Of a DNA stretch of 64,000 bases, positions 27,072 to 37,236 are shown one piece after another; the first letter of the stretch is position 1; every line of letters begins with the position of its first letter. Below the pieces are notes generated by a model. It ran no database searches, was not told where the DNA came from, and saw only the letters and a list, made by a program, of their open reading frames with translations. The stretch comes from Bombella dulcis (GTDB taxonomy: Bacteria > Pseudomonadota > Alphaproteobacteria > Acetobacterales > Acetobacteraceae): NCBI RefSeq assembly GCF_026385505.1, contig NZ_JANIDV010000004.1, positions 155,558 to 219,557 on the forward strand, given 5' to 3'. A program made the translations under genes and the position numbers.

Positions 27072-27830
27072 TCACTCCGCAAACTGTTCCGCTATAATTC
27101 GTTCAGACAGGCTGTGATCCGGGTCGAACAGGAGAGTCACTTTCTTTTCCTGATCCAGCCTGACGACCACTTCTTCCACATTCCGGATTTCCTCCGGTCC
27201 GGCTACGGCAGAGGCAGGCCGTTTGCCCGTATCGGACAGGGTGAAACGTACCGTCACATCCGCTGGCAGCAGGGCACCCCGCCAGTGCCGGGGATGAAAC
27301 GGTGAAATGGGCGTAAGGGACAGAAGCTCCGCCCCCAGAGGAATGATCGGCCCATGTGCCGAACGGTTATAGGCCGTGGACCCTGCCGGCGTTGCCAGAA
27401 TGATTCCATCACAGGTCAGGCGTGACATGCGTGTCCGGCCATCAACCTCGATGCCGATATGCACCGTCTGTCGGGTTTCCCGATACAGGAACACGTCATT
27501 GAACCCGATGCCCTCATGCATCTCCCCGGAGGTCGTCCTCGCCCACATATGCAGGGGGGCAATCTCCGTATGCTGGGCATAGGCCAGACGCTGCGGAAGA
27601 TGATCTTCCTCGGGGCTGTTCATGAGGAAGCCGATCGTCCCGTAATTCATGCCAAAAACAGGAATGTTGCGCCCGGGAATATGCAGCAGGGTCTCCAGCA
27701 TGAAGCCATCACCCCCCAGGCACACCAGCACTTCGGCCTGCTCCAGTGGAACATTGCCATAACGCCTGGTGAAACGCTTCAGGGCACTCTGCGCCGCCTC
27801 AGTCGAAGCCGCAACGAAGGCTATGTTCAT
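27072..27830 (-). CDS. nadK: NAD kinase
   Basis: 252-aa cytoplasmic kinase making NADP+ from NAD+ and ATP. The conserved GGDGFMLETLH motif (GGDG) is near residue 40, NYGTIGFLMN near 65, the NE/D-type segment GIGFNDVFLYRETRQTVHIGIEVDG around 125 and TPAGSTAYNRSAHGPII near 155. The protein is short, as in alphaproteobacterial NadK. It follows the small exported protein by eight bases and is probably co-transcribed with purH. Confidence 0.93.
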   Translation of the reverse strand: MNIAFVAASTEAAQSALKRFTRRYGNVPLEQAEVLVCLGGDGFMLETLLHIPGRNIPVFGMNYGTIGFLMNSPEEDHLPQRLAYAQHTEIAPLHMWARTTSGEMHEGIGFNDVFLYRETRQTVHIGIEVDGRTRMSRLTCDGIILATPAGSTAYNRSAHGPIIPLGAELLSLTPISPFHPRHWRGALLPADVTVRFTLSDTGKRPASAVAGPEEIRNVEEVVVRLDQEKKVTLLFDPDHSLSERIIAEQFAE

Positions 27831-27838
27831 AAGGCGTC

Positions 27839-28225
27839 TCAGGGAGACTCACTGCCCTGATGCTCGATCACATCATAAGCTGCCGAACCGGGATAAGCCC
27901 CCTTGCGCACATCCAGAGCCGAAGGACAGATCAGCCTGTCCTTGTCATACAGGGCCAGCACCCAGATTTTCTTTCCATCAAGGCTGAGCAGCCCATGCAG
28001 CTTCACCTCATTGGCCAGACGGACGAATGGCAGCAGGGATTCCGGCATGACAACATCCCGCCCGTCAGAGAACAGGACGCCATCACCCGTAATCCGGCTG
28101 ACCGTGCCCGTAAAAACCGGCACGGGCTTCACGTCATACTGGCAGTCCGCCGCCCGGGCTGCCGGAGACAGCATCCCGGACAGACCACATGCCAGCACGA
28201 AAAGAGCAGAAAAGCGGGTGATCAT
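27839..28225 (-). CDS. Small exported protein of unknown function
   Basis: 128-aa protein with an N-terminal signal peptide (MITRFSALFVLACGLSG ... ARA, cleavage near AARA-ADC) and a compact beta-rich mature part of about 100 residues with two cysteines (DCQYDVKP and LICPSALD), which may form a disulphide in the periplasm. I do not recognise the family. TGAGG lies six bases upstream of the ATG at 28225; 28228 is an alternative. It starts immediately after purH and precedes nadK by eight bases, so it sits inside a purH-nadK operon. Confidence 0.7.
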   Translation of the reverse strand: MITRFSALFVLACGLSGMLSPAARAADCQYDVKPVPVFTGTVSRITGDGVLFSDGRDVVMPESLLPFVRLANEVKLHGLLSLDGKKIWVLALYDKDRLICPSALDVRKGAYPGSAAYDVIEHQGSESP

Positions 28226-28233
28226 CATAAACC

Positions 28234-29826
28234 TCAATGTCTGAAGTGGCGCATCCCCGTAAAGACCATGGCGATACCGGCAGCATCCGCAGCGTCAATC
28301 ACTTCCTGATCCCGGATGGACCCACCAGGCTGGATGACAGCCGTGGCCCCTGCCGCAACCACGCTCTCCAGCCCGTCCGCAAAGGGGAAGAACGCATCGG
28401 AAGCCGCAACGGACCCTCTGGTCAGGGCCTCGGACTCACCAGCCGCCTGGGCCGCATCCTCGCTCTTGCGGGCGGCGATCCGTGCGCTGTCCACACGGGA
28501 CATCTGCCCGGCACCGATGCCCACCGTAGCCTGATTCTTCACATAAATCACGGCGTTCGACTTCACATGCTTGGCAACACGGAAGGAGAAGAGAAGGTCT
28601 GCCATTTCCTGTGCCGTCGGCTTGCGCTTCGTCACGACCTTCAGCATCTCTTCCGTCACATGCCCGTTATCCCGGCTCTGGGCCAGGAACCCACCGGAAA
28701 CGGACCGAAAGGACAGCCCCGGTGCCTGTGCATCCGGCACGCCACCCGTCAGCAATAGGCGTAGATTCTTCTTCTTTGCCAGAATGGCCTTTGCCCCCTC
28801 GTCTGCATCAGGAGCCACGATCACCTCGGTAAAGATCGCACTGATCTGTTCCGCCGTAGCTTCATCCAGCGTGCGGTTCAGGGCCACGATGCCACCAAAG
28901 GCAGAAACCGGATCACAGCGCAGAGCGGCCTTCCATGCCTCGACCAGTGTAGCGGCAGAGGCCACGCCACACGGATTGGCATGTTTGACGATCACCACCG
29001 TCGGTTCATCAAACTCTGCCACAGCCTCGAAGGCAGCATCCGTGTCATTCAGGTTGTTATAGCTCAGGGCCTTGCCCTGAATCTGCTTTGCCGTCGCCAG
29101 ACCGGGCCGTGTACTACCATCACGATAGAAGGCCGCCGCCTGATGAGGATTCTCACCATAGCGCAGCAGCTCGTCACGCTGGCCGGAGAGTGTCAGGACC
29201 GGCGGCAGAGCCACCTTGTTGCCCTCTTCATCCCCCTGCCGGATGAACCATGCGGAGATCATCCCGTCATAGGCTGCCGTATGGGTATAGGCAGCCGCAG
29301 CCCAGTCCCGACGTTCCGCCAGTGTCGTGCCACCCTGCTCCAGAGCGGCGAGGAAGTCTGCATACTGGGCCGGGCTTGTCAAAATGGCGACCGAGGCAAA
29401 ATTCTTGGCAGCCGCCCGCACCATGGCGGGGCCACCAATATCAATATTCTCCACGCACTGCTCTGCATCCGCACCGGAAGCCACCGTGGCCGCAAAGGGG
29501 TAGAGATTGACGCAGACCAGATCAATCGGCGCAATGCCATGTTCCTGCATCTGCGCCTTATGCTCTTCCCTGTCCCGCCGCCCGAGAATGCCACCATGAA
29601 TCCATGGCACCAGCGTCTTGACCCGGCCATCCAGAATCTCGGGGAAACCCGTATGCTCGGACACTTCCTTCACCGGCAGGCCAGCCCCACGCAGCGTGCG
29701 GGCAGACCCACCAGTGGACAGGATTTCAACATTCCGGGCCACCAGGGCACGGGCCAGATCAACCAGCCCTGTCTTGTCAGAAACGGACAGAAGGGCACGA
29801 CGGGGAGAAAAGCGTGTATCAGTCAT
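28234..29826 (-). CDS. purH: Bifunctional AICAR transformylase / IMP cyclohydrolase
   Basis: 530-aa enzyme of the last two steps of purine synthesis: formyl transfer to AICAR and closure to IMP. The N-terminal cyclohydrolase domain contains [33 protein letters not shown] and [29 protein letters not shown] signatures. The C-terminal transformylase domain has the Lys-His pair in [13 protein letters not shown] near residue 265, and the protein ends with [36 protein letters not shown] residues. Length is normal. It heads a minus-strand unit with a small exported protein and nadK. Confidence 0.96.
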   Translation of the reverse strand: MTDTRFSPRRALLSVSDKTGLVDLARALVARNVEILSTGGSARTLRGAGLPVKEVSEHTGFPEILDGRVKTLVPWIHGGILGRRDREEHKAQMQEHGIAPIDLVCVNLYPFAATVASGADAEQCVENIDIGGPAMVRAAAKNFASVAILTSPAQYADFLAALEQGGTTLAERRDWAAAAYTHTAAYDGMISAWFIRQGDEEGNKVALPPVLTLSGQRDELLRYGENPHQAAAFYRDGSTRPGLATAKQIQGKALSYNNLNDTDAAFEAVAEFDEPTVVIVKHANPCGVASAATLVEAWKAALRCDPVSAFGGIVALNRTLDEATAEQISAIFTEVIVAPDADEGAKAILAKKKNLRLLLTGGVPDAQAPGLSFRSVSGGFLAQSRDNGHVTEEMLKVVTKRKPTAQEMADLLFSFRVAKHVKSNAVIYVKNQATVGIGAGQMSRVDSARIAARKSEDAAQAAGESEALTRGSVAASDAFFPFADGLESVVAAGATAVIQPGGSIRDQEVIDAADAAGIAMVFTGMRHFRH

Positions 29827-29912
29827 GCTTGTGGCATATCCCCGGCCTTCCCGCTGTGCAAGACAGATTCACGTAAACAGACCGCAAAAAGCCACTTTCC
29901 CGTCACCTGCCC

Positions 29913-31454
29913 CTAGCGGGTCCCCTTCCCGTCCTTTCCATCTCCGGCATCGGCGGTCATGCGCTGCTCGGTGGCGGCAAGAACAGGCTGCCAGCCCCCA
30001 CCCAGGGCACGATAGAGGCTGACAGCGGCCAGCGTCGTCTCCATCCGCAGGTCCGCCAGCGTCACCTGACTGGAAAGCAGCATGGATTCCGCCCTGTCCA
30101 CCTCCAGAAACGGCACGGCCCCATCCTCATATTGCAGGCGGGCCGCCCGGTAAGCTTTCCGGTTCTGCTGCACCAGCCCCGTGACGTGCTGATAGCGGAG
30201 CTGGAGCTGGGCCAGCCTCGTGATCGCATCATCCACATCCCGCCATGCATTCAGGACCGTCTGGCGGTAAGCCAGAGCGGCTTCCTGCTGCTCGGCCTTC
30301 TTCAGGGCCAGTGTTCCCCGCAGGCGTCCACCCTCAAAGATCGGGACATTCACGGTCGGGCCGAGCGTGAAATATTTGGCCGCAGGCATGAAGAAATCGC
30401 CTGCCGAAAGGCTCTGCGTCCCCAGATTGCCCGCCAGGTTGATGTCCGGATAGAACGCCGCCTTTGCCGCCCCGACCTCAGCCGTGGCCGCATGGAGACG
30501 GGCATCCGCCACCATGATGTCCGGCCTCCGCTGCGCCAGACTGGAGGGCACATCCACCCCGACAGAAACGGGCACATCCAGCTGCGGCTGGACCGGCATC
30601 AGCTCCTCCTCCAACGCACGGGGCGGGAGGTCCAGCATGACACCCATCGTATTGATCAGGACCGCCTGCATGTCCCGCAGAGGCGGCAGGGCACTGTCCG
30701 TCTGCTCCACCTGCCCACGGGCCTGCGCCACCTCCAAATCATTCGCCGCCCCTTCCTTCTGACGGGCCAGAACGAGGGCCAGATCATGCCTTACAAGAGC
30801 CTGATGCCGTTCCGTCAGGCCTATCTGTGCCTGAACCGCCCGCAGACGCAGATAGGCCTCCACGAAATCAGCCAGACGGGCCAGCGCAATGCCACGGGCA
30901 TAGGCCTGCTGCTCGTCCACACGGGCCTTTCCGGCTTCCACAAGCCGGCGGATGCGGCCAAAAACATCCATGTCCCACGAAACGGAGCCAATATTGGCAT
31001 ACTGCTCATATTGCAGGTTGGACCCCGGGGCGGGCTGGGCCAGCGTCAGGAAGCCTTTCCGGCTCTGCTGTGTCCATGTATAGGACCCGGCCCAGTTCAG
31101 GCTCGGCACACCTTCTGCGGCCACAACCTTCAGCTGCCCACGGGCCTGAAGCACACGGGTGGCCGCCTGCCTGATGTCCAGATTGTCCCGTGAGAGCCGG
31201 TCAACCAGCCGGTTCAGGACCGGATCATGCCACTGCTGCCACCAGCTGACATCCACCGTGGCGGGGCCTGTGAAACCACGGCTCCGCTTCTCCCGTGCAT
31301 CAGCAGCCTTCTGCCATGCGACAGGCTGATCATCCTCCTTCGGCGTGTGGTAGTCCTGCCCCATCCGCACACATCCGCCCAGAGCCGCCAGCCCGAACAG
31401 GACCAGCCCCATCACGCCGCCCCGACCACAGGCAGACAGACCTTTCATGCTCAT
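29913..31454 (-). CDS. Outer-membrane efflux lipoprotein (NodT/OprM family)
   Basis: 513-aa TolC-like channel anchored by lipid: lipobox LGGC (FGLAALGGCVRMGQDYHTPK). The two repeated coiled-coil/barrel halves show SWWQQWHDPVLNRLV at the start and LAQRRPDIMVADARLHAATA-EVGAAKAAFYPDI at the second repeat, a signature of NodT proteins. It overlaps the adaptor gene by ATGA and is the last gene of a three-gene minus-strand operon, MFS permease-adaptor-outer channel. The complete system would expel drugs or toxic organic compounds across both membranes. Confidence 0.9.
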   Translation of the reverse strand: MSMKGLSACGRGGVMGLVLFGLAALGGCVRMGQDYHTPKEDDQPVAWQKAADAREKRSRGFTGPATVDVSWWQQWHDPVLNRLVDRLSRDNLDIRQAATRVLQARGQLKVVAAEGVPSLNWAGSYTWTQQSRKGFLTLAQPAPGSNLQYEQYANIGSVSWDMDVFGRIRRLVEAGKARVDEQQAYARGIALARLADFVEAYLRLRAVQAQIGLTERHQALVRHDLALVLARQKEGAANDLEVAQARGQVEQTDSALPPLRDMQAVLINTMGVMLDLPPRALEEELMPVQPQLDVPVSVGVDVPSSLAQRRPDIMVADARLHAATAEVGAAKAAFYPDINLAGNLGTQSLSAGDFFMPAAKYFTLGPTVNVPIFEGGRLRGTLALKKAEQQEAALAYRQTVLNAWRDVDDAITRLAQLQLRYQHVTGLVQQNRKAYRAARLQYEDGAVPFLEVDRAESMLLSSQVTLADLRMETTLAAVSLYRALGGGWQPVLAATEQRMTADAGDGKDGKGTR

Positions 31455-32677
31455 TTGTCCGTCACCGCCCGATCAGTCCGTGTCTGGGCACGCACAACGG
31501 ATACCAGCCCCGTATCCACGGTCGTTTCGACAGAAAGTCCCATCCGCAGCAGGCGGGCATGGGGCTGGCCCGGCACCAGCGTGATCTTGACGGGAAGACG
31601 CTGGACAATCTTGGTAAAGTTGCCTGTTGCATTCTCCGGGGCCAGAGGTGCGAAAGCAGCACCGGAAGCCGGAGGCATGCTGTCCACGACGCCATCAAGA
31701 TCAATGTCATAGGCATCCACATGGATGCGGGCCTTCTGGCCGGGACGCATGTGCTGGAGGGCAAGTTCCCGGTAATTCGCCTCAATCCAGAGCTGGTCCA
31801 TCGGCACGACGACCATCAGGGCGGCCCCATCAGGCACGTAATTACCACTCTGGACGGTACGTTCCCCAACCATGCCGTCAAAGGGGGCACGGATGGCCGT
31901 GTAGGACAGGTTCAGCTCGGCCTGATGCACCCGTGCCCGGTCCACATCCACCTGACGGCGGCTGGAATCCTGACGGGCCTCCAGCACACGGAGCTGCGCC
32001 TCGGCGGCATCTCTCTGGGCTTCCGCCGCCTGAAGGGACGCTGTCAGATCATCCAGACTGGCCCGGGTCCGCTCACCCTCTTCCCGGCTGCCTGCGCCAT
32101 TCAGGGCCAGATGGGCGTAACGACTGGCATTCTGTTTCGCAAAAAGAAGCTGGGCGGACAGCTGGGCCACACGGGCCTTCGCCTCAGCAATGATGGCAGG
32201 CTGACGGGCCACGCTGGCGGCGGCATCCATCACGAGGGCACGGTCATGCGCCTCCACCGCACGGGCCTGATCCAGTGTGGTCTGATAATCCCGTGGGTCA
32301 AGCTGCACCAGAATATCCCCGGCATGGACGGTCTGGTTGTCATCCACGGCAACAGCAATGACCTGACCGGGCACACGGGGCGCAATGACGCTGTAATGTG
32401 CCGTCACATAGGCATCATTCGTCCAGACCCGTGCGGCAGGAACGAAAACGATGGCCAGCACGCTGACTGTGAAAACGAGAATGATCCCTCCAGCCAGCAG
32501 GAATGGCCAACGCCGCCGCCTTTCCCTGGCCAGTGCCGTCCCGTCAGCAGGAACCTCCTTCGTGACACTGGCCTGTGGCCGGACGGCACCGGCACCCGTC
32601 TGTTCATCCGCTTTCCGTGTCATTCCCGTCTCTCCCGCCCTGTTCCGGCCATCATCCTGCACGTGCTTTCCCTTCAT
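31451..32677 (-). CDS. emrA: HlyD/EmrA-family membrane fusion protein
   Basis: 408-aa periplasmic adaptor. A single N-terminal membrane helix (WPFLLAGGIILVFTVSVLAIVF, near residue 45-70) is followed by a split biotinyl-lipoyl domain (VIAVAVDDNQTVHAGDILVQLDPRDYQ), a long alpha-helical hairpin rich in Ala, Gln and Arg, and the C-terminal EmrA segment TAIRAPFDGMVGERTVQSGNYVPDG. It begins in the permease stop (ATGA) though a better ribosome site precedes codon 19 (MTRKADEQ), so the start is unsure. It connects the permease and the outer-membrane lipoprotein on either side. Confidence 0.9.
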   Translation of the reverse strand: MKGKHVQDDGRNRAGETGMTRKADEQTGAGAVRPQASVTKEVPADGTALARERRRRWPFLLAGGIILVFTVSVLAIVFVPAARVWTNDAYVTAHYSVIAPRVPGQVIAVAVDDNQTVHAGDILVQLDPRDYQTTLDQARAVEAHDRALVMDAAASVARQPAIIAEAKARVAQLSAQLLFAKQNASRYAHLALNGAGSREEGERTRASLDDLTASLQAAEAQRDAAEAQLRVLEARQDSSRRQVDVDRARVHQAELNLSYTAIRAPFDGMVGERTVQSGNYVPDGAALMVVVPMDQLWIEANYRELALQHMRPGQKARIHVDAYDIDLDGVVDSMPPASGAAFAPLAPENATGNFTKIVQRLPVKITLVPGQPHARLLRMGLSVETTVDTGLVSVVRAQTRTDRAVTDK

Positions 32678-34290
32678 GCCCTGATGGTCTCCTTGTGATG
32701 AGCCACCGGATGATCAGGAGATTTCACCTTGCGGGGGGCAAAAACGATCCACGGTGGATAGGTCCGTACAGGGACCAGAAGAATGAAAAACATCATCACC
32801 ACCAGCAGGGCCGCCAGAACACAGAACAGGTCCGACAGGGTCAGCACGGCGGTCTGATGGTGGAACTGCTCCTTGAGGTAACTCATGCTGCCCCGGTAGC
32901 GGGGTCTTCCATCGGGCAGAAGCGGTGTCGGACTCTGGATGAGTGGGCTGCTGCCCTGCACCAGCGCATAACGGTACTGACCCAGATGATCTGCCAGCCT
33001 GTCTGAGTGAAGGCCGCCACGCCAGCGGCCAACCAGCTCCATCAGCCATGTGCCACCGACCATCATGAAAGCCCGTGGCATGTTCACCAGAGCCACGGCA
33101 AAGGGGGATTCTTCTGCCACCACGGCATTGGTGGACATCAGCAGCAGGGAGGACAGCACCATCACCCCGCCAATGCCCTGGAGAAACTGCCAGATGTAAA
33201 ATTCCGGCCTCTGCCACACGGAGGTGACCAGTGAATCACCACAGCAGGCAATGAACATGCAGACCATGCCGGAGAAACCGACGATCCGGCAGTCCACATC
33301 ACGCCGGTTGAGCAGATAGCCCACCAGCGGGGCTATGGCGATCTCCACGGCGGCGACTTCCAGCGTCACGAGATAGCTCTGCTCGGGCCGGTACCCCACA
33401 ACCCTGGTCAGAAACTGCAAAGGCACGGCAGACGCCGAAAGGGACACCACCACAAACAGGCTGATCCCTCCGACCCCGTAAATATAGTTGTTCCGGCTGA
33501 GAAGCTGAAAGCGGAAGAAGGGCAGAGGATGCGTCCATTCATTCCAGATCAGCAGCGGGACAGCCGCCAATCCGATGGCCCCCAGTACGCAGACCAGCGG
33601 TGAATTGAACCAGTCCAGCCAGTCCCCAAGAGAAAGGACCGTCGTCAGGCACCAGGCCGCCACGGCAAAAAACAGCAGACCATACCCGTTGAAAATCTGG
33701 AGCCTGTGATGCTGCGGCTCCATGACGGGCATCCCGTACCAGATGAGCAGTCCCGCCAGTGCCCCCAGCGGAATGGCCTGAAGAAAGATGAACTGCCAGC
33801 TGAGCAGGTCCGTCCACAGTCCTGCCAGCATTGTCCCGAGATAGGGAAAACATGTGGAAACCAGCGTATAGGCCACCAGCCCATAGCTCCGCAGACTGAA
33901 GGGCAGTATCTTGAGGATGGAGAACATCAGCAGAGGAATGGCAAAACCACCGGCCAGCCCCTGAAAACTCCGCAGAACATAAAGCAGCAGGGGTGTCTGA
34001 CAGAAAACGGTCGGCACGATACTGCATACTGCCAGGGCCAGCACGAAAAAGGCCCAACGCCGCAGGCTGAAAGTTATGGCCATCCACGGTGAAAGCCCCG
34101 CCCCGATGACCTGGGCGGACGTATAGAGGCTGACAAACCAGCGGGAGGGATCATGGCTCAGCCCCATCCCCCCCATGACATCATTCAGTCCCTGCGCTGA
34201 AACCTGTTCGTTCAGTGTCGTCATGATGGCCGTCAGGAGCACACCGGCCAGACCGGCAATGGACGTCATGTGAGCACGGACGGTTTTCAA
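32674..34290 (-). CDS. emrB: DHA2-family MFS drug efflux permease (EmrB-like)
   Basis: 538-aa proton-driven antiporter with about 14 membrane helices, as in DHA2 permeases. Motifs: NEQVSAQGLNDVMGGMGLSHDPSRW in the first periplasmic part and RSFQGLAGGFAIPLLM (motif C-like) in an early helix. The best start is a TTG at 34290: a strong AGGAGGAG lies 5 bases upstream, whereas the first ATG (34269) has no such site. It is the first gene of the efflux operon and overlaps the adaptor (ATGA). Substrate range is unknown. No regulator is adjacent; the gene upstream on the left side of the divergent spacer is eda. Confidence 0.9.
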   Translation of the reverse strand: MKTVRAHMTSIAGLAGVLLTAIMTTLNEQVSAQGLNDVMGGMGLSHDPSRWFVSLYTSAQVIGAGLSPWMAITFSLRRWAFFVLALAVCSIVPTVFCQTPLLLYVLRSFQGLAGGFAIPLLMFSILKILPFSLRSYGLVAYTLVSTCFPYLGTMLAGLWTDLLSWQFIFLQAIPLGALAGLLIWYGMPVMEPQHHRLQIFNGYGLLFFAVAAWCLTTVLSLGDWLDWFNSPLVCVLGAIGLAAVPLLIWNEWTHPLPFFRFQLLSRNNYIYGVGGISLFVVVSLSASAVPLQFLTRVVGYRPEQSYLVTLEVAAVEIAIAPLVGYLLNRRDVDCRIVGFSGMVCMFIACCGDSLVTSVWQRPEFYIWQFLQGIGGVMVLSSLLLMSTNAVVAEESPFAVALVNMPRAFMMVGGTWLMELVGRWRGGLHSDRLADHLGQYRYALVQGSSPLIQSPTPLLPDGRPRYRGSMSYLKEQFHHQTAVLTLSDLFCVLAALLVVMMFFILLVPVRTYPPWIVFAPRKVKSPDHPVAHHKETIRA

Positions 34291-34485
34291 CAGCTCCTCC
34301 TGACTAAATGGTCAGAGCTGTATCAGGGAACAGAAACGGGTTTAACTAAAAGATCACATTTTCCTGATTATTCGACCAGTCTGTTACATAGAAACAACGG
34401 ACTGCCTTTTCCTCAGTCCATCCCGGACAAAATATACAAAAAGGGCGGAACACACGATCATGCCACATGTCCCGCCCCCCCGGAA

Positions 34486-34507
34486 CCGGAGAGCCGAAGC
34501 TCCCCGG
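34486..34507 (-). terminator. UUCG hairpin after eda
   Basis: Minus strand: CCGGGGAGC-TTCG-GCTCTCCGG, a 9-bp stem with one G-T pair and a stable TTCG tetraloop, 17 bases past the eda stop. A G-run rather than T-run follows, so it may act as a 3'-end stabiliser. Confidence 0.5.
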
Positions 34508-34524
34508 TCCATCAGACGCTGCTC

Positions 34525-35145
34525 TCAGCGCAGGCCCAGAGCCTTCGTACGTTTGGCCACTTCCTCGGCGGACGCATCGCCAGAGGTCAGCCAGGAACCA
34601 CCCACACAGGCAACGGTCGGCAGGGCCAGCCAGTCCTTGTAGGTCGCTTCGGTGATGCCACCAGTCGGGCAGAAGCGCACGCCAAGGTTGCCGAACACGG
34701 CAGACAGCCCCTTGAGGGCCGGAATGCCACCATTCGTCATGGCCGGGAAGAACTTGAAGCGACGCAGCCCCAGGTCCAGACCCATCATGATGTCACTGGC
34801 ATTGGCCGTACCGGGCAGGAACGGCACGTCGCGCTCCAGCGCACCCTTGGCCAGAGCCGGCGTGATGCCGGGGCTGACGATGAACTTCGCACCGGCCTTC
34901 ATGGCCTTGTCCATCTGCTCGGTGTTCAGCACCGTACCGGCACCAACCAGGGCACCCTCAACCTTGGACATCTCAGAGATGACATCCAGAGCAGCCGGCG
35001 TACGCAGTGTCACTTCCAGAGTGGAGATGCCACCGGCAACCAGAGCCTCGGCGATCGGACGGGCCTGAGCCGCATCCTCAATGACCAGAACAGGCATAAT
35101 CGGGCTGCGGTCCATTACCGCATCCAGTCTCTCGATGTAGCTCAT
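34525..35145 (-). CDS. eda: 2-keto-3-deoxy-6-phosphogluconate aldolase
   Basis: 206-aa class I aldolase splitting KDPG into pyruvate and glyceraldehyde 3-phosphate, the second step specific to the Entner-Doudoroff route. STLEVTLRTPAALD contains the catalytic Glu, SPGITPALAKGALE the phosphate region, and RFKFFPA the Schiff-base lysine near residue 133. The start overlaps the edd stop (ATGA), so the two are coupled. This pair gives the organism a complete lower ED path for gluconate and glucose, typical of acetic acid bacteria. Confidence 0.95.
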   Translation of the reverse strand: MSYIERLDAVMDRSPIMPVLVIEDAAQARPIAEALVAGGISTLEVTLRTPAALDVISEMSKVEGALVGAGTVLNTEQMDKAMKAGAKFIVSPGITPALAKGALERDVPFLPGTANASDIMMGLDLGLRRFKFFPAMTNGGIPALKGLSAVFGNLGVRFCPTGGITEATYKDWLALPTVACVGGSWLTSGDASAEEVAKRTKALGLR

Positions 35146-37010
35146 ACCTCAGTTCCTTTCTCAACATCATCACCGATTTCTTCAAGTTCACGATCCATCA
35201 TGAACAGCATCGGTGAAGCACCCTCTTCAGCGGACGGAGCCGCCTCACGCATGAGGGCGAAAAGTTCACGCCCCGTACCGGCTGTTGCACGGTGCGGCTT
35301 GGTCGGCGTGCGGGCTGCCCATTCCTTCTCATCCACCAGAGCTTCCAGCTTGCCGCTGCGGGCACAGACACGGATGACGTCACCGTCACGCACCTTGGCG
35401 AGCGGACCGCCCACCTGTGCTTCCGGCCCGACATGCACCACGGCCGGAACCTTGCCGCTGGCCCCGGAGAGACGGCCATCCGTCACCAGTGCGATCTTGA
35501 AGCCCTGGTCCAGCTCGACGCCGAGGGACGGGATCAGGTTGTGCAGCTCCGGCATCCCGTTGCCACGGGGACCCTGACCGATGACGACCACCACGACGTC
35601 ACGATGCAGCTCGCCAGCCTTCTGAGCTTCCTTCACGGCTGTCTGGGACTGGAAGACACGGGCGGGAGCCTCGATGGTCAGCAGGTTGTCCGCCACGGCA
35701 CTGGACTTGTACACGCCACGGCCCAGATTGCCCTGAAGCAGCTGGATGCCACCACCCTGATGGAACGGCTCCTTCGCACTGCGCAGGATTTCCAGATCGC
35801 TGGACGGCTTGGCCGGTGTGTAGACGACGTTCTTGTCATTCCCCATCAGGGCACGTCTGGCGTAATCATCCAGACCATTTTCGGAAATGGTCGGAGCATC
35901 ACGATGCAGCAGACCGGCACCGGACAGTTCGGAAATGACGGTCGGCAGACCACCAACCTCATTGAACTTGTTCACGTCGGAAGGTCCGCTCGGATAAACC
36001 TTGCAGAGCGTCGGCACGACGGCGGAAAGCTCGGCGAAGTCTTCCCAGTTCACGATAATGCCAGCGGCACGGGCCACGGCCGGAATATGGATGGTGTGGT
36101 TGGTGGACCCACCCGTTGCCATCAGGCCGACGATCGCATTGACAATGGCCTTCTCATTGACGACCTCGGCCATCGGACGGGGGTCCTTGCCCTTCGCGCT
36201 GATCTCGACCAGACGATGCACGCTGGCACGGGTCATGGCCTGACGCAGGGACGTATCCACCGGAATGAAGGAGGAATCCGGCATCATGAGACCAAGGAAT
36301 TCAGCCATCATCTGGTTGGTGTTGGCCGTACCATAGAAGGTACAGGTGCCTTCACTGTGATAGGAGGCCATTTCGGCCTTCATCAGCTCATCTTTGCCGA
36401 TCTTGCCCTGTACGTAAAGCTGGCGGACACGGACCTTTTCCTTGTTCGGCAGGCCGGAGGTCATCGGGCCGGACGGGATCAGCATGCCCGGCAGATGACC
36501 GAACCGCAGCGCACCCATCAGCAGGCCGGGGACGATTTTGTCGCAGATACCCAGCAGGGCCACGCCATCATACATGGCATGGCTGAGACCGATGGCCGTG
36601 GACTGGGCGATCACGTCACGGGAGAACAGGGACAGGTCCATCCCCTCCTGCCCCTGCGTGACACCGTCACACATGGCCGGCGCACCACCGGCAACCTGCG
36701 CCGTGGCACCAACCTCACGAGCAAAAATCTTCATCTGCTCCGGATAACGGCCATAAGGCTCGTGTGCGGAGAGCATGTCGTTATAGGTCGTAACAATCCC
36801 CAGATTAGGCCGCTGCTCAAACACCAGCTCCTGCTTGTCAGCAGCACTGGATGCAGCAACGGCGTGAGCCAGGTTTCCGCAGGTCAGCCGGGACCTGTCT
36901 GCACCTTTTTCACGGTTACGCTCCATAAGAGTGAGGTAACGACGGCGGGACGTCTTGGACCGCTCAATAATTCTGGACGTTACACTCTCAACAACGGAAT
37001 TCAGAGACAT
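35142..37010 (-). CDS. edd: Phosphogluconate dehydratase
   Basis: 622-aa dehydratase of the IlvD/Edd family, converting 6-phosphogluconate to KDPG with a 4Fe-4S cluster. Visible: SRLTCGNLAHA near residue 50, GGAPAMCDGVTQGQEGM around 140, LGICDKIVPGLLMGALRFGHLP near 180, and GLMATGGSTNHTIHIPA around 310, with conserved cysteines in these motifs. The start at 37010 (MSLNSVVESV) matches the family's N-terminus; an upstream GTG at 37073 adds 21 residues without a better ribosome site. It is followed by eda. A hairpin region at 37237-37299 lies upstream and could be part of the leader. Confidence 0.95.
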   Translation of the reverse strand: MSLNSVVESVTSRIIERSKTSRRRYLTLMERNREKGADRSRLTCGNLAHAVAASSAADKQELVFEQRPNLGIVTTYNDMLSAHEPYGRYPEQMKIFAREVGATAQVAGGAPAMCDGVTQGQEGMDLSLFSRDVIAQSTAIGLSHAMYDGVALLGICDKIVPGLLMGALRFGHLPGMLIPSGPMTSGLPNKEKVRVRQLYVQGKIGKDELMKAEMASYHSEGTCTFYGTANTNQMMAEFLGLMMPDSSFIPVDTSLRQAMTRASVHRLVEISAKGKDPRPMAEVVNEKAIVNAIVGLMATGGSTNHTIHIPAVARAAGIIVNWEDFAELSAVVPTLCKVYPSGPSDVNKFNEVGGLPTVISELSGAGLLHRDAPTISENGLDDYARRALMGNDKNVVYTPAKPSSDLEILRSAKEPFHQGGGIQLLQGNLGRGVYKSSAVADNLLTIEAPARVFQSQTAVKEAQKAGELHRDVVVVVIGQGPRGNGMPELHNLIPSLGVELDQGFKIALVTDGRLSGASGKVPAVVHVGPEAQVGGPLAKVRDGDVIRVCARSGKLEALVDEKEWAARTPTKPHRATAGTGRELFALMREAAPSAEEGASPMLFMMDRELEEIGDDVEKGTEV

Positions 37011-37236
37011 TGAAGCACTCGCTGTTCGGCTGGACACCCCACAGACAGACGGATAATTCCCCCTGAGAGACACGGTATCATATTATCATCCGCTCGCTTT
37101 CCATTCCTGCAAGGAAAGCACGCATTGCCTTTTGTAAGGAAAGACGCCCTACCGGGCAAGCGGCCCTCCCATGCACATCTCAGTCATCACCCTGCCGCCC
37201 TGCACGCCCCGTTTATCAAAAAGAGGCGGTTCCCAA

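Noticed and set aside
35292..37013. 573-aa plus-strand open frame antisense to edd
   Set aside because: Edd fits its family end to end on the minus strand; the antisense frame is a product of GC-rich codon bias and has no recognisable domain.
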